The notes beneath the pieces are model-generated. The model had not been told where the DNA came from, made no database searches, and saw only the letters and a list, made by a program, of their open reading frames with translations. From Candidatus Kapaibacterium sp. (GTDB taxonomy: Bacteria; Bacteroidota; Ignavibacteria; Kapaibacteriales; UBA2268), in contig CALHGZ010000009.1 in the NCBI GenBank assembly GCA_938031175.1, positions 62,001 to 126,000 on the forward strand: 64,000 nt of DNA. The letters run 5' to 3'. How positions within the stretch are numbered: position 1 is the first letter of the stretch; the number at the start of each line of letters is the position of its first letter. The position numbers and the translations under genes were made by a program. Of this stretch, positions 1-8,387 are shown in pieces.

Positions 1-408
1 AGTATCAAGCACAAGGTCAGCACATCTGAGTTTTGTTGATTTTTCGGTGCTTGAACGTCTCATAATTGCTCTCAGTCTTGCAGCGAGTTCATCGAAGTTA
101 AATGGTTTAGCTAAATAGTCATCAGCTCCCAAATCGAGTCCAGCAATTTTATCTTCTGCAGCTCCTCTTGCTGTTACCATAATAACAGGTGTTTGAACTC
201 CGGCATCCCGTAATTCTTTTAGAATAGAGAACCCATCTCTTCCGGGAAGCATAATATCTAATAAAATGGCATCGAATGGGTTATTCATTGCCATTTCCAA
301 ACCGGTGATACCATCGGCGGCTGTTTCTACAATATATCTTTCTTCTTCCAGCCCTTGTTTAATAAAGGAAGCAACTTTTCTGTCGTCTTCGATTATTAAT
401 AATCTCAT
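1..408 (-). CDS. OmpR/PhoB-family response regulator, receiver domain (3' end outside window)
   Basis: Translating the minus strand from the ATG at 408 gives an uninterrupted 136-codon frame that runs off the window edge, which explains its absence from the ORF track. It begins MRLLIIEDDRKVASF and shows the receiver acidic pair (EDD, residues 7-9) and the phospho-acceptor Asp51 in LLDIMLPGRDG. The conserved Thr/Ala lie in VIMVTARG and the Lys in DYLAKPF (about residue 101). The spacing and the LGADDYLAKPF motif are typical of OmpR/PhoB transcription factors such as CusR/ArlR, so a winged-helix DNA-binding domain is expected beyond the edge. The partner histidine kinase is probably also outside, so the stimulus is unknown. 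Family assignment is firm and specific function is open. Confidence 0.93.
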   Translation of the reverse strand, partial: MRLLIIEDDRKVASFIKQGLEEERYIVETAADGITGLEMAMNNPFDAILLDIMLPGRDGFSILKELRDAGVQTPVIMVTARGAAEDKIAGLDLGADDYLAKPFNFDELAARLRAIMRRSSTEKSTKLRCADLVLDT

Positions 409-447
409 AATTTTACCTTTCTATTAGTTCATAATTTATTTTTGGAA

Positions 448-3372
448 TTATTTTCTTACATAAATATGATATATTTCTCTTTTACCGTTCGATAACTCGA
501 GGCTTAAATAGTATAAACCGTTTGAGGCAATAGAGCCGGCAAATGTGTTACCATCCCACTTATCACAATAGGCTAATCCAGGTTTGCGTAAAATATTGCT
601 AACCGGCTCAGCAATCAATCTATTGGCTGCATCGTAGATTCGAATTGATGCATATACCTCTTCAGGGACTTCGTAAATAATTTCGAGAGTTTCGTTTGTG
701 GGATTAAATGGGTTCGGAGCTACTATACTTATATAATTAGGTTTATAATTTTTAATTAATGTATCCAGTTGGAGACATGAATTTGTACAGCAAAAACGTA
801 AATTAATTTCATTTGGTAAATTTGTCGGTATCTGCCATATGTATTCACCTAAAGAGGAAGGAATTTTATCAATTATCGTGTAAGATATGCCTCCGTCTAA
901 AGAATATAATATTTCAACTGTATCGCAGGAACTTGCAAGTGCTTGTAGCATCCATTTGAAAGTTATTGAAGGACAACTTGTCTGTGATTCATAATATACC
1001 AAGGGTAGCAAAGCAGGTGTTAATTTAATTGAATCTGTTAAAAAAGTATCTACAAGGAAAGATTTTTGTGCTATAATACCTAAATATATAGTAGTTTTGT
1101 TGTAGCTTAGACAATTTTTGTAAGGAATACAAGGTAATTGGCATATTATAGTATAATTTCCATTTTGTATGTTAATTGTTTGGAAATCGAGTGTAAACCA
1201 TTCGAGTTGATTGATGCTATAGACTGCAAAAATTGAATCTATACAGTCAGTTTTTCCTTGAAGCACTATCCAAGAATTAGCTGGATATGAACTTCGGGGT
1301 AGTGACTGAGGATTTACGAACATTTTACCAACTGATATGATTATGGTAGAATCCTGAAAAGTTAAGTTTCTTTTACTTTGAATCAAAAATCTTCCTGTTT
1401 TATCAATAAAACGTTCATCAATAATAAAGCTAAATTGAATTGTATCACCTAAATTTGCTATATCTTGAGCAATTAATATAAGTTCATCATCAGGTAATCC
1501 ATTTTGATATTCCCTGAAATAAATGGAAATTTTGCTGTTCCCTTCGATGATGTTCTTCCATGTTAGGTTAATTGTATCCCCAATGCAATAATTTAGTACT
1601 GGATAATTAGATTGTGGATAAATGAAGCTGATAGTACCGGGAATTTCGCTTCCAATGACATATAAACTATCCCAAGTAACTACTATTATGTCGTTTTTTC
1701 CATCTCCTTCAAGATCGGCAATAGCTATATTAGAGATAAATTCATAATCGAATTTAATTACAAACACAGTGTCGAATGGTATTCCAATTTGGAATTCAAA
1801 ATCTTTATAGTCACGCATTCTGAGGATGAGTAGATTTGAGCCGTCAACAATGAAGATTTCATCTTTGCCATCTGGCGCGCCATCAATATCATTAACAGCG
1901 GCTACCCAACCATTTATTTGCATAGTAGCAATTGTGTCAAATGGTTTAAGGTAAGTATTTGGTGGGGATGATTTTGGTATTGTGTCTCTAGGATTATACC
2001 TAAGAACCATTAATTTATTACCCGGAAAAGCAAAGTCACGTGTGGATTGGGTAACGATTATTTCATTACCTGTATTATTTGGATAGAATGGTAGTAATTC
2101 GTTTTGCTTCTTACCATCAATATCTCCGATAGCAACCGACCAGGAGTGATTTTGGCCGCCTAAAAAACTTGGGAAATTAGGATTGTTAGTTTGAGTTATC
2201 GGATTGCCGTCTAAATTGAAAATATGTAATTTTGCAGTGCCGTTTGAGTTTTCCAATCCGGTATATTCTTCGCTGATAAGGATAAATTGAGACGAATTGT
2301 TGTCAGAATCTGTGAGGTCTATAAAATATGGTTTTATCAACGGCTTCCTATCTTCCGGTAGCATTAGAAAGGAAAGATCAATAGGTTCAAATACTTGCTC
2401 GATACCAGCTTGTAAACGATAGCAAAATAAATATGGAATATCTGCGCGAGTTGTACTTTGAAACTTATTAGTTACTTGATTTTGAATATTATCTGGATAG
2501 CAAGGCAAAAGCAGATGTGCTGTTCCATTAATATAGCCGAGCGAAGGCTGAGATATGTTGATGAAAGGGGCAAGCCTAACTCGTGAATTTATATTATCGC
2601 CAACATCGGGCAGGGGATATGTATAGACAGTATTGCCTGTATTAAATTCAGTCAAACCACGAAAATAAGGGATGTTTGGAGTATTATCTGGTTTTGACAT
2701 ATTAACTGTTGCAAATATGTTGAAATTAGAACCAACTTGATGACCCAAAATAGGTTTTATACTTGCGAACAAATTTGGGCTAAACTCACGCAAGTCAATA
2801 GCTAATCGCTTAATTATAGATAGGGTATCGTACTTATGATTGAACGAGGCAAGATAAGCAAAAGCCAGACTATCCTTAGTGTTCATATATTCGATAGATT
2901 CCAATCCCATTGAAAGTGGAAAATTAGAAATTGCACCTGGCATAGGTGATAAGGTATCGAATAAAAAGGAAATACCTCTAATAAAAGGTGGTAAGGTAGT
3001 ATTAGGTTTTTTACGACCAGTAGCTTCTAAAATTAGTAGCTCGTCGCCGATAATCGCTGCTATTTCATTAGGGCTCCAACGGAATTCGTTTTTTATTTTC
3101 GGATTATTTATTAGATTTCCGATTAATGGCTGAACATCACCTGCAATATAAGGAGATGACCACTTGATGATGAAAGAATCAATATTTTGTCGGCTTGATG
3201 GAACAGATATATACCGAGTAGCTGATTGGTTCCCGTTGGGGAATAGCCAGCAGGAAGGGCTTGCTAATGGGGATTGACTCATTAATTTGAAATTTAAAAG
3301 CAATCCGAGTGTAATTAGTATTCGAATTAAATTTAATTTATTTAATCTCATTTTAGTTAATAAATTTATCAT
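448..3372 (-). CDS. Large secreted FG-GAP/VCBS-type protein with T9SS sorting domain
   Basis: A 974-residue exported protein. Residues about 8-32 form a hydrophobic signal peptide (ITLGLLLNFKLMSQS). The middle contains Asp-rich calcium-loop motifs of FG-GAP/VCBS beta-propeller repeats: IGDIDGKKQNE, VNDIDGAPDGKDEIF and IADLEGDGKNDIIVV (about residues 410-590). A beta-sandwich region with scattered Cys pairs follows. The last 85 residues match a type A T9SS sorting domain: NPFNPTNETLEI, then RIYDAANRLI, ending NGLYYLSLELSNGKREIYHIYVRK. The protein is therefore expected to be secreted across the outer membrane and anchored or released by the PorU sortase. An internal ATG eight codons in (MRLNKLN) is an alternative start. 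It lies downstream of, but separate from, the long gap before the GAF gene. Substrate or ligand is unknown. Confidence 0.85.
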   Translation of the reverse strand: MINLLTKMRLNKLNLIRILITLGLLLNFKLMSQSPLASPSCWLFPNGNQSATRYISVPSSRQNIDSFIIKWSSPYIAGDVQPLIGNLINNPKIKNEFRWSPNEIAAIIGDELLILEATGRKKPNTTLPPFIRGISFLFDTLSPMPGAISNFPLSMGLESIEYMNTKDSLAFAYLASFNHKYDTLSIIKRLAIDLREFSPNLFASIKPILGHQVGSNFNIFATVNMSKPDNTPNIPYFRGLTEFNTGNTVYTYPLPDVGDNINSRVRLAPFINISQPSLGYINGTAHLLLPCYPDNIQNQVTNKFQSTTRADIPYLFCYRLQAGIEQVFEPIDLSFLMLPEDRKPLIKPYFIDLTDSDNNSSQFILISEEYTGLENSNGTAKLHIFNLDGNPITQTNNPNFPSFLGGQNHSWSVAIGDIDGKKQNELLPFYPNNTGNEIIVTQSTRDFAFPGNKLMVLRYNPRDTIPKSSPPNTYLKPFDTIATMQINGWVAAVNDIDGAPDGKDEIFIVDGSNLLILRMRDYKDFEFQIGIPFDTVFVIKFDYEFISNIAIADLEGDGKNDIIVVTWDSLYVIGSEIPGTISFIYPQSNYPVLNYCIGDTINLTWKNIIEGNSKISIYFREYQNGLPDDELILIAQDIANLGDTIQFSFIIDERFIDKTGRFLIQSKRNLTFQDSTIIISVGKMFVNPQSLPRSSYPANSWIVLQGKTDCIDSIFAVYSINQLEWFTLDFQTINIQNGNYTIICQLPCIPYKNCLSYNKTTIYLGIIAQKSFLVDTFLTDSIKLTPALLPLVYYESQTSCPSITFKWMLQALASSCDTVEILYSLDGGISYTIIDKIPSSLGEYIWQIPTNLPNEINLRFCCTNSCLQLDTLIKNYKPNYISIVAPNPFNPTNETLEIIYEVPEEVYASIRIYDAANRLIAEPVSNILRKPGLAYCDKWDGNTFAGSIASNGLYYLSLELSNGKREIYHIYVRK

Positions 3373-3910
3373 TTTTCATTTATGATTAATCCTAAAATAA
3401 AAAATTTAATTTAAATTTAATAATATTTTCATTAATTAATTTTTAAAATATCTGTGAACATGATCAAAATCAATAAAATCAATTGCATAAATTGTACCAA
3501 AACTAGGTAACAGACTTCATTATTTTTCTAATTATGAAATTTTATTACTTTTTCGATTCATAATTCAAGTGCGAAAATGAAAAATCGCAACTATAACAGT
3601 TGATATTTTGATATAAATATGACAAAGATATGTGAACACTGTCCAGATATTGAGATAATTTGTAAATGTGTAAATTAAAAGTATAGGATAATTATAATAT
3701 TGCAAAAAGTAAGGAACATAATCTGAGATAGATTTATCTTTTAATAACTTTTTCTGAATCTAATTAAAATAATTATTGTATTCTTAAAAAAAATATATTA
3801 AATTTAAATTTAGATTTAATAGCTTCTGCAAAGTTCGGGGGGACTAATTGAAGTTTAATCGAATTTTTTTATTTTAATATATTAAATTACTCGAAGTTTA
3901 AAATTAATCA
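3373..3910. other. AT-rich intergenic region between divergent genes
   Basis: About 540 bases without a convincing reading frame separate the divergently transcribed T9SS protein and the GAF/GGDEF-like gene. Both promoters should lie here. I see only AT-rich runs, including two copies of a TTAAATTTAAATTT-like stretch near 3408 and 3797. There is no tRNA, strong hairpin or riboswitch-like structure. Confidence 0.6.
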
Positions 3911-6190
3911 ATGAACCGACAAAAGATAGATTTACGAAGGATATTAATACCGAGTGATTTTGTAGCAATATTTGTTGTTCTGCTGGGTTTATTAATAGCG
4001 ATATTTTTACACGAGCTTGCAGTTAGATTAATAGGTATTTCAATAGCAATTCTTGGTGCAGTGGCATTTTTTATGCTAATTTCTCAACGAATTAATGAGT
4101 ATATAGATATAAAACGAACGCCTAAAGTTCCTCCACAAAACTTTAAAGTTACTAAAAAGGTAGAATCTTCAGCGGTACGCACAGTTTATGAAGATTTTAA
4201 TGTTTCATTTGGTGAGGAAATAGATAAGGAAATCAAATTAAAGTCTGGAGATTCAATTAAGCATGATAAAAATGCAAGTGATATAAACAAAAGTAGAGAA
4301 AAGGATAATAGATCACAGGAAAATAATATATCTTTAGCTTCAACGGAGCCAACATTAACAGAATTTTCAGACGAGTTTTCGGGTATTAAAATAATACGAA
4401 AATTCAAACCCGCAGAAAAGGAAGAAGTGAAATCAAAACTTGAACAACGTTCAGAGGTAAAAGAAAGAACTGAAAAAGCAAAGGATGAGAGGAAAACGAT
4501 TGACGAAGAGAACTTAAGGGATATCGAAGTTAATAAAACCTCAAAACAAGAACAAATTTTTGAGGAAAGGAATAAAGTAGCCGATATCGAATCAGAGACA
4601 GTTAGTGAAGCCATCAATGAAGAAAAAGTTACCCTAGATCAAGAAGAAAGCCCTTACAAAGAGAAAGAATTTGATTTACAAATCAATCTTTTAATTGAAG
4701 AATTTGAGTTATTGGCGGAAGAACCCCGAAAAGAATTTGATTACTTTCTCAATAGAGTTTTGTTGATAATAAGAAGTTTATTCAATATACGGACAGCAAC
4801 TTTTATTTTAGTAAACAACGAAAAAAAGCAACTCATTTTAGAGGCATATTCGACAGATGTGCCATCCGCTATAATTGAAAATAAAAAAATACCATTAGGG
4901 AATGATATTGTAAGTCAGATATTTCAGCACCAGAAACCTGAAGTTTTGACAGAAATTAATCCCAAAGCAGAGTTGGATTTGATACCGTATTACAAAAAAT
5001 CGGTGAGAACAGGTTCTTTTATTGGAGTACCGGTATTTTACCAGGGAACAGTTATTGGAGTACTTTGTGCAGATACAAATATAGTGGATGCTTATGATTC
5101 TTTAACTGTAACCTCATTTGGGCATTTTACGAAACTTCTATCAGCACTTGTTCAAAGTTATATTGAAAAATACGATTTACTGCAAGAATCGAGAACATTA
5201 AGGGCGATTAATAAGTTCAGCAGTATAATTTCTGAACCCGAAAAAACTTTAAAAGATATCGAGGAATCACTTATAACAACTGTTGAATCATTAATTGAAT
5301 GCTATGCAATTGGTTTGTGTAGCTACGATTCAAATTATGGAGAATGGCGTTTAAAAATTATAAAAAGTGAAAATCAAGTTTATCGACAATTTATAAATAT
5401 GAGACTTGATTTGGATAAAACATTATTAGGTAAAGCAATAATTACAGGAGAATCGGTTGTTTTATCCCTAAACCAACAAATCCACAGAAGATTTGCTAAA
5501 AATGAGCCATTATTGCAGACGGGATTTTTTGCAGCCATTCCGATCCCTTTGCGTTCATTTAATGGAGTTTATGGCGCTGTATTTATAGAGGGCTCAAATG
5601 TTAGCGCAATAACGAGTGTTGATATTAAAATACTTGAAACATTATGCGAGCATGCAGGAAGTAACCTAGAAAAGTTGCATTTAATCAAATTAATTGAATC
5701 GAGTCCAATGATCGATCCTGTGACAGGATTACTAAATTCACCGGCATTAAATCGTCGTATATATGAAGAGATTTTAAGATCAAAAAAATATGGAACATCA
5801 TTTGTTTTGAATTTAGTGCAAATTGATAAGTATGCATCATTTGATCCAATTAAATATGGTACAAGGCGAGAAAAGGCAATAATGCATATAATCGAGCATA
5901 TTAAGAATAATTTGAATCCTTTTGATATTTATGGAAAAATTGAAGAAGATATAATTGCAATTGGTCTTATAGGTATGAGTTTGCAACAAGCCCAGATTTG
6001 GGCAGAGCAATTAAGAAAAAAAATAGCAAGCACAATTATTGAAATTGATGGGAAGGGATTCAATGTTACAATAAGTCAAGGACTTGCTGATACAAGGAAT
6101 GCAAGTACATACGATGAATTAATTAATAATGCCAAAATTGTTTTGAAAAAGTCCTTTGAAAAAGCCAATTCGGTATCCGTCTATTCTTAA
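3911..6190 (+). CDS. Membrane protein with two GAF domains and a degenerate GGDEF domain
   Basis: This 759-residue protein starts with two closely spaced membrane segments (about residues 14-60, FVAIFVVLLGLLIAIFL then ISIAILGAVAFFMLI). A highly charged Lys/Glu-rich linker follows to about residue 260. Two GAF-like sensory domains follow (about 285-425 and 430-590). The C-terminus (about 598-755) has the fold signature of a diguanylate cyclase, with DPVTGLLNSPALN and a terminal TISQGLAD. The catalytic GGDEF loop is replaced by KIEEDIIAIGL, so cyclase activity is unlikely. It may act as a ligand-binding or scaffolding sensor at the inner membrane. It precedes rnr by about 40 bases and may be co-transcribed. 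The ligand of the GAF domains cannot be told from sequence. Confidence 0.82.
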   Translation: MNRQKIDLRRILIPSDFVAIFVVLLGLLIAIFLHELAVRLIGISIAILGAVAFFMLISQRINEYIDIKRTPKVPPQNFKVTKKVESSAVRTVYEDFNVSFGEEIDKEIKLKSGDSIKHDKNASDINKSREKDNRSQENNISLASTEPTLTEFSDEFSGIKIIRKFKPAEKEEVKSKLEQRSEVKERTEKAKDERKTIDEENLRDIEVNKTSKQEQIFEERNKVADIESETVSEAINEEKVTLDQEESPYKEKEFDLQINLLIEEFELLAEEPRKEFDYFLNRVLLIIRSLFNIRTATFILVNNEKKQLILEAYSTDVPSAIIENKKIPLGNDIVSQIFQHQKPEVLTEINPKAELDLIPYYKKSVRTGSFIGVPVFYQGTVIGVLCADTNIVDAYDSLTVTSFGHFTKLLSALVQSYIEKYDLLQESRTLRAINKFSSIISEPEKTLKDIEESLITTVESLIECYAIGLCSYDSNYGEWRLKIIKSENQVYRQFINMRLDLDKTLLGKAIITGESVVLSLNQQIHRRFAKNEPLLQTGFFAAIPIPLRSFNGVYGAVFIEGSNVSAITSVDIKILETLCEHAGSNLEKLHLIKLIESSPMIDPVTGLLNSPALNRRIYEEILRSKKYGTSFVLNLVQIDKYASFDPIKYGTRREKAIMHIIEHIKNNLNPFDIYGKIEEDIIAIGLIGMSLQQAQIWAEQLRKKIASTIIEIDGKGFNVTISQGLADTRNASTYDELINNAKIVLKKSFEKANSVSVYS

Positions 6191-6227
6191 ATAATTTAAA
6201 ACATTTGTTAAAACTATCACTGAAAAT

Positions 6228-8387
6228 ATGAAGTACGAAGAAATAGTAGAAGCAATTTTAACATTGCTTAAAGAAAATGATAACCCTGTACCTTTATCTG
6301 ATATAGCAAAGAAGCTCGGTTTTAAATCAGATTCTCTTGAATATACAGAGTTAAAAAATATATTGAAGGATTTATCCAAACAAAAGTTAATCCTAAAGCA
6401 TAGCCGACGTCGATATTCATTAGAGGAAATTACTAAGGATTCTACTTTTGTAGCTCGAATAAAAATAATTAACGATAATGGGTTTGTTGAGTTAAATAAA
6501 AAAATTGGCACAGTCTATATTAAAAGGAAGGATTTGAACACTGCTCTTGATGGGGATTTAGTAAAGGTAAGACTATTGCCTTTTGTAAAAGGAAAGAAAA
6601 AAAGAGCAGAAGTAATAGACATTATTGAAAGAAACGATACGGCAATAGCAGGAACAGTTGAAAAAGATGGTGATTTTTACTTCTTAATACCGGATGAACA
6701 GCGACATTATATAGATTTTCTAATTCCGAAAAATAAACTCGCCGATGCTAAGTTGGGGGATAAAGTAATAGCTAAATTGATACATTGGAATGATCCTTCG
6801 AAAAGCCCACAGGTTGAGGTAATTAAAAAAATCGGTAAAGCTGGTGAGCCAAAAATTGAATTCGATTCATTTATTAAGGAATTCGATATTAAAACCGACT
6901 TTCCTGCCGCAGTATTAAATGAAATAAAGCAATTCAAAGATGAACTTACATCGGAAGAATTAACTAAGCGTCTTGATTTACGAGATAAGTTAATTATTAC
7001 AATAGACCCAGAGGATGCCAAAGATTTTGATGATGCGATATCAGTTGAGGATTTGCCAAATGGTAATTTATTGCTTGGAGTTCACATAGCTGACGTTAGT
7101 TATTATGTCAGGGAAGGTACAGCTTTAGATTCGGAAGCTTTCCGACGGGCAACAAGTATATATCTTGCAGATAGAGTTGTACCAATGTTACCTGAAAGAT
7201 TATCTAATGAGTTATGTTCATTGCAACCGAATAAAGATAGGCTAGCTTTCAGTGTCTTTATGGAATTTACTCCTCGCGGAGTATTAAAAAATTATGAATT
7301 ACATCAATCCATAATCAACAGTAAACGCAGATATACATACGATGAAGTACAAGAAATTATAGATAAGAAAAGTGGGGACAATGCAGAATTAATACTTAAA
7401 GCCCATAAATTAGCGACAATATTAAAAGAGCGGAGGCTGAGCAAAGGCGGAATAAATTTTGAGACATTCGAAATAAAGTTCAAACTTGATAGTGATAAAA
7501 CCCCATTAGAAGCGAAATTAAAGATTCCAACAGAAGCAACATCCCTGATTGAGGAATTCATGCTTGCAGCAAATCAATCAGCTGCGAATTATGTCAAAAA
7601 ATTAGCAAGAAAACAAAGAAGAAAAAACTTACCTTATATTTTCAGAGTACACGATGAGCCGGATCCAAGGCAGATTAGAAATGCATTGCAATTTATAAGA
7701 ACTTTGGTGCCAATAGGAAAAATCAAAGATGTAACATCCAGAGAATTAAATTCGATATTAAGTCAATTCATAAATAGTAATGAAAAATATATTGTCAATA
7801 ATATACTTATCCGTTCGATGGCGAAAGCAATATATTCATCCGAAAATATAGGGCATTATGGTCTTGGATTTAAAGAATATACTCATTTCACGTCCCCTAT
7901 CAGGCGATATCCTGATTTAGTTGTTCATAGATTGATTAAAGAATATTTGAACAACAAAATAGACGACATTCGTTACGAATGGCTTGCTCAGTTTGTAAAT
8001 AGTGCTGCACGTCAATCATCTGAGATGGAACGATTATCAGTGGAATTAGAACGTGAATCAGTTAAGCTTGCCTCTATAATGCTTGCAAAAAATTATGTCG
8101 GGGATATTTTCCAAGGAGTAATATCTGGTGTAACTAGTTTTGGTTTATTTGTTTTACTTGATGAAATCTATGCCGAAGGGTTATTACATATCAGAGATAT
8201 CTACGATGATTTTTATTATCTTGATGAAAAAAGGTATTGCCTGATTGGCAGACATACGGGTAAAATATTTAGAATTGGTAAGAAAGTTAATGTCAGGATA
8301 TTAAAAGCTGACGTTTTAAAAAGGCGGCTCGATTTAGCTTATATTCAAAATGGTAAAAATAGAAATAAAAAATTCCGAAATAACTAA
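6228..8387 (+). CDS. rnr: Ribonuclease R (RNB-family 3'-5' exoribonuclease)
   Basis: The 719-residue protein has the RNase II/R order. An N-terminal winged-helix segment (residues 1-65, SDIAKKLGF) comes first, then cold-shock domains (about 70-220). The RNB catalytic core holds the metal-binding motif DPEDAKDFDDAIS (about 260), HIADVSYYVREG and FTSPIRRYPDLVVHR (about 560). A C-terminal S1 domain (about 625-700, GVISGVTSFGLFVLL) is followed by a short basic tail. RNase R degrades structured RNA processively and takes part in rRNA and mRNA turnover. The length is normal. The stop codon overlaps the stop of the convergent E1 gene by four bases. No clear Shine-Dalgarno site precedes the ATG. Confidence 0.96.
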   Translation: MKYEEIVEAILTLLKENDNPVPLSDIAKKLGFKSDSLEYTELKNILKDLSKQKLILKHSRRRYSLEEITKDSTFVARIKIINDNGFVELNKKIGTVYIKRKDLNTALDGDLVKVRLLPFVKGKKKRAEVIDIIERNDTAIAGTVEKDGDFYFLIPDEQRHYIDFLIPKNKLADAKLGDKVIAKLIHWNDPSKSPQVEVIKKIGKAGEPKIEFDSFIKEFDIKTDFPAAVLNEIKQFKDELTSEELTKRLDLRDKLIITIDPEDAKDFDDAISVEDLPNGNLLLGVHIADVSYYVREGTALDSEAFRRATSIYLADRVVPMLPERLSNELCSLQPNKDRLAFSVFMEFTPRGVLKNYELHQSIINSKRRYTYDEVQEIIDKKSGDNAELILKAHKLATILKERRLSKGGINFETFEIKFKLDSDKTPLEAKLKIPTEATSLIEEFMLAANQSAANYVKKLARKQRRKNLPYIFRVHDEPDPRQIRNALQFIRTLVPIGKIKDVTSRELNSILSQFINSNEKYIVNNILIRSMAKAIYSSENIGHYGLGFKEYTHFTSPIRRYPDLVVHRLIKEYLNNKIDDIRYEWLAQFVNSAARQSSEMERLSVELERESVKLASIMLAKNYVGDIFQGVISGVTSFGLFVLLDEIYAEGLLHIRDIYDDFYYLDEKRYCLIGRHTGKIFRIGKKVNVRILKADVLKRRLDLAYIQNGKNRNKKFRNN

